Below, one piece after another: positions 1-7,433 of a stretch of 40,897 nt of DNA. Position 1 is the stretch's first letter. The number at the start of each line of letters is the position of its first letter. A program made the position numbers and the translations under genes. Source of the stretch: Pseudonocardiales bacterium (lineage in GTDB: Bacteria > Actinomycetota > Actinomycetes > Mycobacteriales > Jatrophihabitantaceae); NCBI GenBank assembly GCA_025965875.1, contig JAOPWD010000334.1, positions 1-40,897 of the forward strand, given 5' to 3'. Under the pieces are notes generated by a model. That model did no database searches. It was not told the DNA's origin and was given only the letters and a program-made list of their open reading frames with translations.

Positions 1-1551
1 CGCGTTGAGAATCTGGTCGTGGTGCGGGCGGATGCCCGACAGCAGGACGGTGATCCCGCGCCGTTCCAGCCTCGCGATCGCGTCGCCAAGCACGCGCGCA
101 CCGGTCACGTCGAGGGACGTCACGCGAGACATCCGCAGGATGACCACCCGCACGTAGGCGACCTCGGTCAACTCGAGCAGGAACCGGTGCGCGGCCGCGA
201 AGAACAGCGGTCCGTCCAGCCGATAGGCCACGATGTGCTCGGCAAGCAGGTCGTGCTCAGCCTGATCGTGATCGCCGGTATCGAGCGCGACCTGGTTGAC
301 GCCGGCCGAGCGGGTCACCGAACGCAGGGCCAGCACGACCGCGGCACCGATCCCGACCGCGACCGCCGTGACGAGGTCGACCGCGACGGTGACCGCGAAC
401 GTCATGACCAGCACGACGGCGTCCGAGCGGGTGGCCCGCGCGACAGCGAACAGCGAACCGACCTCGACCATCTGGATGCAGGTCGCCAGCAGCACACCGG
501 CCAGGGCGGCCAGCGGGATCTTGCCGACGAGCGGGGCGGCCGCGAGCACAATCACCACCAGCGCCACGGCATGGGTGAAGGCCGCCAGCCGTGACGTCGC
601 GCCTGCGCGGGCATTCACCGCGGTCCGGGCGATCGCGCCCGTTGCCGGGACCCCACCGAACATCGGTGCCACCAGGTTCGCCACGCCCTGCCCGAACAAC
701 TCGCGATCGGGGTCGTGCTGCTGGCTGACGGTCATGCCATCGGCGACCGTGGCCGAGAGCAGCGACTCCAGTGCACCCAACGCGGCGACAGCGAGTGCCG
801 ACGGTGCCAGCGTCGCCAGCAAGTGTGGATCGAAGAACCCGACGTTCGGGGCGGGCAGGCCGTTGGGCAGCGCGCCGAGCCGCGCGATATGCGTGTGCGT
901 GACAGCGACGACGGCTGTGGCGAGGGCAACCACCGCTAACGACACCGGTACCGACGGACGCCACCGGATGCCGACCAGGATGAGCGCCGCCACCGCCAGC
1001 GTGACGACGAGCGACCACGGGTGCGGGTGGTGCACGTAGTGCCGCGCGGCGTCCCACGCCGACTGCCACGCCTTGTCGCCACTGCCGGGGGTGCCAAGCA
1101 TGGCCGGCACCTGTTGCAGCACGATGACCACCGCGATGCCGGCCGTGAAGCCCTCGATCACCGGAGCGGGCAGGTAGCGCGCCGCCCGACCCAGACCGCT
1201 GAACGCGGCGACGATCAGCACCAGCCCGGCCAGCAGCCCCACCATCAACACACCGTTCGTCCCGAAGCGGTGGACGACAGGAATCAGCACGACCGTCATC
1301 GCGCCGGTCGGGCCGGAGACCTGCAGGTTCGACCCACCGAAAACGGCGGCCAGTGCGCCCGCGACGATCGCCGTGATCAGGCCTGCGCGGGCACCGAGTC
1401 CGGACGCCGCACCGAACGCGAGGGCGAGCGGCAGTGCGACGACAGCAACGGTGAGACCGGCGACGAGGTTGCCGCGGGGGTTGCGCCGGATCGTGGCCCA
1501 GTCGCGGGCATTGGGCAGCAGCGCCGTGAGGCGCGACGATACGTAGCTCAC
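1..1551 (-). CDS. SulP/SLC26-family anion transporter with C-terminal STAS domain (3' end outside window)
   Basis: An open minus-strand frame of 517 codons runs off the window edge. Translation gives a membrane protein with about 11-14 hydrophobic segments in the first ~410 residues. It includes SulP-typical stretches such as GGSNLQVSGPTGAMTVVL near the N terminus and MFGGVPATGAIARTAVNARAG in the middle. A STAS domain follows from about residue 430 (HIVAYRLDGPLFFAAAHRF, then RMSRVTSLDVTGARVL) and is cut by the window start. SulP proteins move sulfate, bicarbonate or other small anions across the cytoplasmic membrane; the substrate cannot be read from sequence. The GTG start overlaps the stop of the upstream ArsR gene as GTGA, so the two are probably translationally coupled and co-transcribed. 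The neighbouring divergent gene is a soluble-cyclase-like protein. Family assignment is firm; substrate is unknown. Confidence 0.93.
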   Translation of the reverse strand, partial: MSYVSSRLTALLPNARDWATIRRNPRGNLVAGLTVAVVALPLALAFGAASGLGARAGLITAIVAGALAAVFGGSNLQVSGPTGAMTVVLIPVVHRFGTNGVLMVGLLAGLVLIVAAFSGLGRAARYLPAPVIEGFTAGIAVVIVLQQVPAMLGTPGSGDKAWQSAWDAARHYVHHPHPWSLVVTLAVAALILVGIRWRPSVPVSLAVVALATAVVAVTHTHIARLGALPNGLPAPNVGFFDPHLLATLAPSALAVAALGALESLLSATVADGMTVSQQHDPDRELFGQGVANLVAPMFGGVPATGAIARTAVNARAGATSRLAAFTHAVALVVIVLAAAPLVGKIPLAALAGVLLATCIQMVEVGSLFAVARATRSDAVVLVMTFAVTVAVDLVTAVAVGIGAAVVLALRSVTRSAGVNQVALDTGDHDQAEHDLLAEHIVAYRLDGPLFFAAAHRFLLELTEVAYVRVVILRMSRVTSLDVTGARVLGDAIARLERRGITVLLSGIRPHHDQILNA

Positions 1552-1901
1552 GGACGAGCGCGCCCCGACTCGGTGAGAGTGCGGTTCAGTTCAGCCAGCA
1601 GTTCGCCCTGCCCGGAGAGGACCTCGGTCAGCAAGCGCCGCGCGGCTTGCATGAGCTCGACGACCTCGGACGCGGCGAGTTCGTAGACAACGTTTGCCCC
1701 GGAACGGCTCGACGTGACGATGCCGGCGCGGCGCAGGACCGCCAACTGCTGCGAGAGGCTGCTCGCCTCGATGTCGATCTCCTGGAGCAGGTCGCGCACC
1801 GGCTTTGGCCCGTCCTGCAGAAGCTCCAGAACCCGGATGCGCACCGGATGGCCGAGCGTGCGGAACAACTCTGCTTTCGCTTGGTACAGCGGAACAAGCA
1901 C
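1548..1901 (-). CDS. ArsR-family winged-helix repressor lacking metal-binding cysteines
   Basis: A 117-residue winged-helix protein from a GTG start with a GAGG Shine-Dalgarno five bases upstream (GAGG-TTGCC-GTG). The open frame extends to 2108, but that extension would run through the promoter and operator, so the short start is preferred. The core reads FRTLGHPVRIRVLELL, then the recognition helix region SSLSQQLAVLRRAGIV and the wing SRSGANVVYEL, which is classic ArsR. There is no cysteine and no ELCVCDL metal site, so it is not an arsenic or cadmium sensor of the classical type. Its stop overlaps the start of the SulP gene (GTGA). A near-perfect palindrome lies on its own promoter, so autorepression is likely. 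The inducing signal is unknown; ArsR-SulP pairs are common in actinobacteria. Confidence 0.92.
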   Translation of the reverse strand: MLVPLYQAKAELFRTLGHPVRIRVLELLQDGPKPVRDLLQEIDIEASSLSQQLAVLRRAGIVTSSRSGANVVYELAASEVVELMQAARRLLTEVLSGQGELLAELNRTLTESGRARP

Positions 1902-1937
1902 GGCAACCTCGCGAGATCCGACGGAATTGACTATTTC

Positions 1938-1968
1938 TGTATATATGAAATTGAAGAATACTTCAATT
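1938..1968 (-). promoter_or_regulatory. ArsR operator palindrome overlapping the arsR-sulP promoter
   Basis: Arms AATTGAAG (1949-1956) and CTTCAATT (1961-1968) are perfect 8-bp inverted repeats with a 4-bp centre. Read on the minus strand, TTGAAG (1966-1961) is a plausible -35. It is followed by exactly 17 bases and then TATACA (1943-1938) as -10. The palindrome therefore covers the -35 element, the expected geometry for an autoregulated ArsR repressor. The A+T-rich patch stands out against the surrounding G+C-rich DNA. Confidence 0.75.
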
Positions 1969-2017
1969 AAGGAGATGCGGCTCTCAATTCCAGCAGGGAA
2001 ACGATCGGCGCAAGCCG

Positions 2018-2032
2018 TAAACTGCGGCCGTG
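2018..2032 (+). promoter_or_regulatory. -10 element and leaderless GTG start of the cyclase gene
   Basis: TAAACT (2018-2023) fits the actinobacterial -10 pattern TANNNT and is followed by six bases and then GTG at 2030. That is the spacing expected when transcription starts on the first base of the start codon. No Shine-Dalgarno precedes this GTG. An alternative in-frame GTG lies at 2075. Confidence 0.5.
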
Positions 2033-5000
2033 CACGGTCCGGCGGGGGGCGCTGGCGGGGGATCTGGGCGTGAGGTGACAGCCGATCCTCTTTCCCCCTA
2101 TGTGCCACGCCTGGTGGTCGACTGGTTGGCCGACGAGCCCGATCGCGAGCACCGCTCGGTCCGCGGCACCTGCGTGTTCGCCGACATCGCCGGCTTCACG
2201 AACCTCACCGAGCGGCTGGCCACGCGCGGCAAGGCCGGTGCGGAGGAGATGGCCGAGTTGCTCAACGGCGCCTTCGACGAGCTGCTCACTGCTGCCTACG
2301 ACTACGGCGCGAATCTCATCAAGTGGGGCGGCGACGCCGTGCTGCTGCTATTCGACGGCCCGCACCACCCGCAACGCGCCGCGCGCGCGGCGTGGGGCAT
2401 GCAGGAGGCGATGCGCCGCGTCGGCAAGCTCCAGACGTCGTGTGGCGTCATCAGGCTCGGCATCTCGATCGGCGTCCACACCGGCGACGTCGACTTCATC
2501 CTGGTGGGCAGCCGACACCGCGAGCTGATCGTCACCGGGCCGGCCGCCACCGCGACCACGCGGATGGAGAAGATCGCCCGGCGCGGCCAGATCGTGGTGA
2601 GCCCGGCGACGGCTGCAGAGCTACCGCGCAGCTGTGTCGGTGCGGCGCAGGGCGACGGCTGGCTGCTCACCGACGCCCCGCAGGTCGACGCCGTGCCCAA
2701 CCGCAAGCCCAAGCGCGCCGGTGTCGACCTCGGGCCGGCGGTGTCCCAGCACGTGCGCGACCACCTGCGCGGCGGCCACGTCGAACACGAACACCGCTGG
2801 ATCACGGTCGGCTTCATCGAGTTCTCCGGTGCCGACGAATTACTCGCCGAATACGGCGCGCAGACGCTTGTCGACGCGGTGGCTTACGTGGTCAACGCGG
2901 TGCAGGAAGCCGCGGACGCCAACGACGTCACTGTTCTCGCGAGCGATCTCGCCGAGAACGGCGGCAAGATCATCATCACGTCGGGCGCGCCGCGCTCGGC
3001 GGGTGATGACGAGACGCGGGTGATCTCGACCCTTCGTCGCGTGGTGCATCCCGGTGGCCGGCTCGCGCTGCGAGCGGGCGCCACGACCGGCCCCGTCTTC
3101 GCCGGCGACTACGGCCCGTTCTATCGCAAGACGTATTCCATCGCCGGTGACGTGGTCAACCTGGCCGCTCGCCTGATGACGCACGCGCTACCGGGCCAGG
3201 TCATCGCCACGCCAGAGGTACTCGACCGGTCCCGCACCGCATTTGAGACGACCCCGCTCCCAGCGTTCACGGTCAAAGGCAAGAGCAAGCCCATCGATGC
3301 GGTCGTCGTCGGAGATCTGCGCCGGGCCGCCGAGCCGGTCACCGACATCCGGCTGCCGCTCATCGGCCGTGATGACGAGTTGTCGACCCTGCGGGCCGCC
3401 GCCGAACGTGCCGCTGCAGGCAACGGAGCGGTCGTCGACATCGTCGGGATGCCGGGTATCGGCAAGTCACGTCTCATCGAAGAGCTCACCATCCGGATCG
3501 GCGCGCGCACGCTCTGGGCCGAAGGCGACATCTACGGACGGGCCACGCCGTATCAGCCGATGCAGCGACTGCTGCGCCGCACGCTCGGACTGCCGGTCGA
3601 CGTCGCCGACGCCACGGTCGCCGCCGCCCTCGAGGACCTGGTGCGGGGCAGCGCCCCCGATCTGCTGCCCTGGCTCCCGTTGATCGGCATCGCGGCCGGC
3701 CTCGACCTGCCCTCGACCCCGCAGATCGACATGCTCGACCCCGGCGTCGTTCGGGGTCGCCTCGAGGCGGCGACCAGCGATCTGCTCGGCCGGCTGCTGA
3801 CCATGCCGGTCGTCATGGTGCTCAACGACGTGCACTTCATGGATGAAGCGACCTTGGGGCTGGTGCGCAGGCTCGCTGCCGACTCAGCCCAGCGGCCCTG
3901 GCTGCTGGTGATCACCCGCCGCCCCAACGCCGAACCAGTCGTCGCAGCGGCACCACACGTGACGACAATCGAACTCGACCCGTTGGACATCGGGGCCGCC
4001 GGCAGACTGCTGGCGATCGCCACTGACGCCACCCCGCTGCCCGCACACCGGATGCGGCAACTGGCCGAGCGCGCGGGTGGCAACCCGCTGTTCCTGACTC
4101 AGCTCGTTGCCGCCGCGGTGGCCGGCGCCGATCTCGACGAGTTGCCGCACTCCGTTGAAGGCATGATCACCGCACAGATCGATCGCCTGCCGGCCCGGCA
4201 GCGGCGCTGGTTGCGGGCGGCGTCCGTGCTGGGCATGAGCGTCGAGCCCTCGTGGCTGCGCGCCATCCTGGCCGACACCGATCTGGCCGACGAGACCGGT
4301 GCGGGGCTCGAGGAGTTCATCACGATGACCCTCGACTCCCGGCTGCGCTTCGTACACCACCTGGTGCGGCTCACCGCATACGAAGGGCTGCCCTACCGCC
4401 GCCGCACCGAGCTGCACGCTCGGGCGGCCGCGATTCTCGAGACGGCCCTGGGCGAACGAGCCGACCAGGACGCGGCTTTATTGTCGCTGCACTGCCTGAA
4501 CGGGGAACAGTTCGCATCGGCCTGGCGGTACGCACGGATTGCCGGCGAGCAGGCACGCGAGCAATACGCGCCGACCGAAGCGGCCGAGTGCTACCGCCGC
4601 GCGCTCAGCGCCGCGAAACACCTGCCTGGGCTGGCTGACCCCGAGGTCGCGGACGCCTACGAAGCCATCGCGCAGGTACACCTGGATCTCGGCGAGATGC
4701 CCGAGGCCGAGCTGGCCCTGCGCCATGCCCGGGCGCGGGCCAAGGCCGATCCGCAGCGCCTCGCTCGACTGCAGCTCAAGACCGCCGGCCAACGTCAACA
4801 CCTGGGCCGGCATGCTGGCGCGCTGCGGTGGATCGCCCGCGGCCGTGCGGTGTTGCGCACGATCGAGGATGACGCGGCGCTGCGGCTGCGGGCCGAATTG
4901 GCTGAGCGTGGCGCGCTGATCCGTTATGACCAGGGCGCGTACAAGGCAGCGATGGTGTGGGCCAAACGCGCCGTTCGGGAAGCCGAGCTGGCTGGTGACA

Positions 5001-5914
5001 AGTACGTCGCGGCGCGCAGCACGGGGGTCTCGGCTGTGCTCGGTGCCTTGGCCGGTCAGGCGTGGGACGAGTTGGCGGTTCGCGAATCACTCGACCTGTA
5101 CGAGCAAATCGGCGACCAGCGGGGTAAGGCCCGGGCGTCCAACACCTTCGGCATGTGTGCCTACTTCGCCGGCCATTGGAACACCGCGGTGGAGTTCTAC
5201 GCCGAGGCAGAGCAGGCGTCGAGGCAGATCGGCCGTGACCACGACGCTGCCGCGGTCGCGGCGAACCGCGCCGAAATCCTGGTGCAGCAGGGCCGCATCG
5301 ACGAGGCGGTGCCCGTGCTCGCCGCGGCGATCCGGGTGCTGCTCGCGGCGCACGCCACCAGTTTCCTCGGCTTCGCCATGACGGTGTACGGCCGTGCCGC
5401 GCTCGCGCGCGGTCGCTACGCCGAGGCGATGAACCGCTTCGGCGAGGCCCGTGCGCTGTGCCTCGAGATGGGTGAGATCGACGAGTCCCTGACCATCGAC
5501 GCGCTCGCCGCCGAATGTCACCTGCGCTCCGGCGAGGTCGCCGAGGCGCTCGCCTTCGCCACGCACACGATGGACCGGGCGAAACAGATCGGCGACGACG
5601 CGTCGGCCGAACCACTGCTGCACCGGGTGCGGGGCGAGGCGCTGATTGCCATGGGACGCGTCGCCGACGGCCAGGCGACGCTGCGGGCCAGCCTGGCCGC
5701 CGCCCGGGAGCGGCACGCCGCGAACGAGGTCGAAGCCTCACTCGCCACGCTGCTGAAGACCGACGGAGCAGTCGACGCTGCCGAGCAGGCCGCCTGGAGA
5801 TCGGAATGGGCCGACCTGGTCGAAAGGCTCGGCATCATGAGGGACGGGCGCCGCTTCGAGTTCCCGCAGCCCAGCGTGGTGCGCGTCGCCGAGTCGCGCA
5901 CCACCCCGATCTGA
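2030..5914 (+). CDS. Tandem class III cyclase domains + AAA ATPase + TPR protein (soluble-adenylyl-cyclase-like)
   Basis: A 1294-residue cytosolic protein. Cyclase domain 1 (about 45-200) has both metal-binding aspartates, D52 in FADIAGF and D102 in KWGGDAVLLLF. The transition-state Asn position is Thr (GPAATATTR, T174; R178 kept). Cyclase domain 2 (about 255-430) has the reverse: E264 and K313 replace the metal aspartates, while GDVVNLAAR (N377, R381) is intact. A P-loop ATPase follows (Walker A GMPGIGKS at 473-480; Walker B-like VVMVLNDVHFMDE near 595). The C-terminal ~450 residues are TPR-like helical repeats. The order cyclase-cyclase-NTPase-TPR is that of mammalian soluble adenylyl cyclase. 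The two cyclase domains probably form one composite active site making cAMP. The start is GTG 2030, supported by a leaderless -10; GTG 2075 (VTADP) is the alternative and is closer to where remembered homologues begin. It converges with the next gene. Confidence 0.93.
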   Translation: MHGPAGGAGGGSGREVTADPLSPYVPRLVVDWLADEPDREHRSVRGTCVFADIAGFTNLTERLATRGKAGAEEMAELLNGAFDELLTAAYDYGANLIKWGGDAVLLLFDGPHHPQRAARAAWGMQEAMRRVGKLQTSCGVIRLGISIGVHTGDVDFILVGSRHRELIVTGPAATATTRMEKIARRGQIVVSPATAAELPRSCVGAAQGDGWLLTDAPQVDAVPNRKPKRAGVDLGPAVSQHVRDHLRGGHVEHEHRWITVGFIEFSGADELLAEYGAQTLVDAVAYVVNAVQEAADANDVTVLASDLAENGGKIIITSGAPRSAGDDETRVISTLRRVVHPGGRLALRAGATTGPVFAGDYGPFYRKTYSIAGDVVNLAARLMTHALPGQVIATPEVLDRSRTAFETTPLPAFTVKGKSKPIDAVVVGDLRRAAEPVTDIRLPLIGRDDELSTLRAAAERAAAGNGAVVDIVGMPGIGKSRLIEELTIRIGARTLWAEGDIYGRATPYQPMQRLLRRTLGLPVDVADATVAAALEDLVRGSAPDLLPWLPLIGIAAGLDLPSTPQIDMLDPGVVRGRLEAATSDLLGRLLTMPVVMVLNDVHFMDEATLGLVRRLAADSAQRPWLLVITRRPNAEPVVAAAPHVTTIELDPLDIGAAGRLLAIATDATPLPAHRMRQLAERAGGNPLFLTQLVAAAVAGADLDELPHSVEGMITAQIDRLPARQRRWLRAASVLGMSVEPSWLRAILADTDLADETGAGLEEFITMTLDSRLRFVHHLVRLTAYEGLPYRRRTELHARAAAILETALGERADQDAALLSLHCLNGEQFASAWRYARIAGEQAREQYAPTEAAECYRRALSAAKHLPGLADPEVADAYEAIAQVHLDLGEMPEAELALRHARARAKADPQRLARLQLKTAGQRQHLGRHAGALRWIARGRAVLRTIEDDAALRLRAELAERGALIRYDQGAYKAAMVWAKRAVREAELAGDKYVAARSTGVSAVLGALAGQAWDELAVRESLDLYEQIGDQRGKARASNTFGMCAYFAGHWNTAVEFYAEAEQASRQIGRDHDAAAVAANRAEILVQQGRIDEAVPVLAAAIRVLLAAHATSFLGFAMTVYGRAALARGRYAEAMNRFGEARALCLEMGEIDESLTIDALAAECHLRSGEVAEALAFATHTMDRAKQIGDDASAEPLLHRVRGEALIAMGRVADGQATLRASLAAARERHAANEVEASLATLLKTDGAVDAAEQAAWRSEWADLVERLGIMRDGRRFEFPQPSVVRVAESRTTPI

Positions 5915-5920
5915 GCCCGA

Positions 5921-6934
5921 TTAGCCGATGAACTTCGGGTCGCCCGGTTGGGTCCGCACCCGATAGGTGTCGGTCGATCCGGGGCCCTGGACATTGGTGA
6001 AGCACGGTCGCTGCCCGCCGTTGTTCGCGCAGTTGGACAGCTGCGCCTCGAACAGCCCGTCGCCCGGGACGAACTGGGCGTCGGTGTAGACCCCGCCGAC
6101 GTAGCCCAGGAAGGGATGCGGCGCGCCGTAGCACCCCGCATAGAGCGCATGGGCCTCGACGTACTCGTGCAACATGCGCGCCCCCACAGCGCCCGAGCCG
6201 GTGTAGTCGATCGTCTTGCTGGCATCGGGCGCGGTGCTCGAGAAGGTCGCCAGGTCGCCGTCGAACGGCACGCCGTCGTCGGAGTCACCGTCGGCGTCCG
6301 GGCGGCCACCGAACACGCAGTGCAGTTGTCCGCCGTGGTCCAGCGAGGCCGTCACGGTCTGATTCCCCGCCGATGGATCGACGACGACCCGCAACGTCGT
6401 CGACGTCCCGGTGATGACGCCGGTGTCGCACGGCTGACCGGCAAAGCACGTCACTGTCGCGGTGCGGCCGGGGTTCGAGTTGGGTACGACGGTAACCGGC
6501 GCCGTCCCGGAGCTTGTGGTCACCAGGGCGTCGCCGCCGTACGAGCCGCGCACCGACGTCGTCCCTACCGGCAACGACGTCGTGGTCAGGGTCGCCGTGC
6601 ACGCTGTGAGCAGGCAGGGGCTCACGAATGCCGAGCCGAGCGCAGCCGTCGCGGTGCCATTGGTCGCCGTGAACGCAACCGAACCGGTCGGCGTGACTCC
6701 GAGACCGGGCAGGCCAAGCACGCTCACGGTGGCTTTCAAGGTGACGGGGGCGCCGACTCTCGACGACGCGGGCGTGGCCGTCACTGTCGTGGTGCTCGGC
6801 AGCAGACCAGCCGCTGTGGCTGGTGCGGCGGTGATCATCGGCACAACGAGTGCCGCCGCCAGGGTCGCCGTGACTTTGGCGGATCGACGGATGAGTGGCG
6901 GCCCTGCCTTCGATCGTCGCGCAGTGCGTCCCAT
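5921..6934 (-). CDS. Secreted Ig-like-repeat protein, function unknown
   Basis: A 337-residue precursor with a twin-basic N terminus, a hydrophobic stretch (TATLAAALVVPMITAAPA) and an Ala-X-Ala cleavage region near residue 40, so probably Sec-exported. Residues ~45-150 form a bacterial Ig-like domain of the Big_3 type (TPTGSVAFTATNGTA, then LPVGTTSVRGSYGGDA). The C-terminal half has an acidic, possibly Ca-binding stretch (GGRPDADGDSDDGVPFDGD) and an unrecognised module ending FIG. Eight cysteines lie outside the signal sequence, suggesting disulfides. The ATG has a strong Shine-Dalgarno (GGGAGGACAA). The stop lies 6 bp from the convergent cyclase stop. No enzymatic motif was recognised; an adhesin or envelope role is a guess. 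Confidence 0.85.
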   Translation of the reverse strand: MGRTARRSKAGPPLIRRSAKVTATLAAALVVPMITAAPATAAGLLPSTTTVTATPASSRVGAPVTLKATVSVLGLPGLGVTPTGSVAFTATNGTATAALGSAFVSPCLLTACTATLTTTSLPVGTTSVRGSYGGDALVTTSSGTAPVTVVPNSNPGRTATVTCFAGQPCDTGVITGTSTTLRVVVDPSAGNQTVTASLDHGGQLHCVFGGRPDADGDSDDGVPFDGDLATFSSTAPDASKTIDYTGSGAVGARMLHEYVEAHALYAGCYGAPHPFLGYVGGVYTDAQFVPGDGLFEAQLSNCANNGGQRPCFTNVQGPGSTDTYRVRTQPGDPKFIG

Positions 6935-6948
6935 TTGTCCTCCCGATG

Positions 6949-6982
6949 GGGTAAGCCCCGAATCCCCAGGCAGCAGCCTGTT
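6949..6982 (-). other. Two small hairpins in the 5' region of the Ig-like gene
   Basis: Read on the minus strand, CAGGC-TGCT-GCCTG is followed by GGGG-CTTA-CCCC, just before the Shine-Dalgarno GGGAGG of the gene starting at 6934. They could form a short structured leader. No known riboswitch class was recognised. Confidence 0.35.
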
Positions 6983-7039
6983 GCACTAGTTGGCGATGCT
7001 AGGTCGGTCAAATTGAAGCGCCTGTAAAAAGGGGCGTGC

Positions 7040-7095
7040 ATTGCCCGGGTTCTGCCCGAAAGGGCAATCGATAGCGACTGATTAGCGCACTATCG
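7040..7095. promoter_or_regulatory. Two adjacent inverted repeats in a divergent intergenic region
   Basis: ATTGCCC (7040-7046) pairs with GGGCAAT (7062-7068). Directly after it, CGATAG (7069-7074) pairs with CTATCG (7090-7095). Both have 15-base spacers. They sit between the minus-strand Ig-like gene and the plus-strand gene at 7160, where operators are expected. The spacing is long for a terminator and there is no T tract. Confidence 0.4.
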
Positions 7096-7147
7096 GCTCA
7101 ATTCGGCCGCCGGGCAGTAGGCCGGCGGTGCCTGCGCGGCGGCGACC

Positions 7148-7162
7148 TATGATCCTTCGATG
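7148..7162 (+). promoter_or_regulatory. -10 TATGAT with leaderless ATG
   Basis: TATGAT (7148-7153) is one base from the sigma-A -10 consensus and lies exactly six bases before ATG 7160. No Shine-Dalgarno is present. This spacing is typical of leaderless actinobacterial genes and is the main evidence that the short downstream frame is real. Confidence 0.6.
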
Positions 7163-7423
7163 GCCAGGACCCGCTACGACGTGTACGAGGTCCGTCGTCG
7201 AGGGCGGCTGCCGCTCATCGTCACGTGCCGACTGTTGATCGAATCCGACGACGAGCTGGACTTCGTTGCCGATGGCGTGACTGTGGTGCGGGTCCCGCGC
7301 TCGGACGCGGAATGGGTGCTCCGTTCGAGGAACGGCACCCATCCCGGCGCCCGACGGTCCCGGTCCCCGCTCGCCGCGCTGAGCGCGTTGGGACCCGGCC
7401 GAAAGCCGCGTTCCAGCGACTGA
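7160..7423 (+). CDS. Small hypothetical protein, probably leaderless
   Basis: An 87-residue frame I cannot assign to a family. The first ~55 residues look folded (alternating strands YDVYEVRRRGRLPLIVTCRLLI and DFVADGVTVVRVP) with mixed charge; the last ~30 are basic and proline/serine-rich. It has its own -10 six bases upstream of the ATG. It converges on the permease gene, whose stop is 10 bp beyond. An overlapping minus-strand frame (7082-7342) has a less natural composition and was discarded. Function unknown. Confidence 0.62.
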   Translation: MARTRYDVYEVRRRGRLPLIVTCRLLIESDDELDFVADGVTVVRVPRSDAEWVLRSRNGTHPGARRSRSPLAALSALGPGRKPRSSD

Positions 7424-7433
7424 TCCTCGCCGC

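Noticed and set aside
19-594. Plus-strand 191-codon frame at the window start
   Set aside because: It lies opposite the SulP transporter, is rich in Arg, Asp and His with no domain, and is a typical G+C-driven shadow frame.
257-1069. Minus-strand 270-codon frame
   Set aside because: Out of frame with the SulP coding frame, which reads continuously through the same bases with clear membrane and STAS motifs.
4776-5741. Long minus-strand frame inside the cyclase gene
   Set aside because: Arg/Pro/Ser-rich low-complexity translation opposite the TPR region; no start signal.
7082-7342. Minus-strand 86-codon frame overlapping the leaderless small gene
   Set aside because: Less natural composition and no promoter or ribosome-binding signal; the plus-strand frame has a -10 at exact leaderless spacing.
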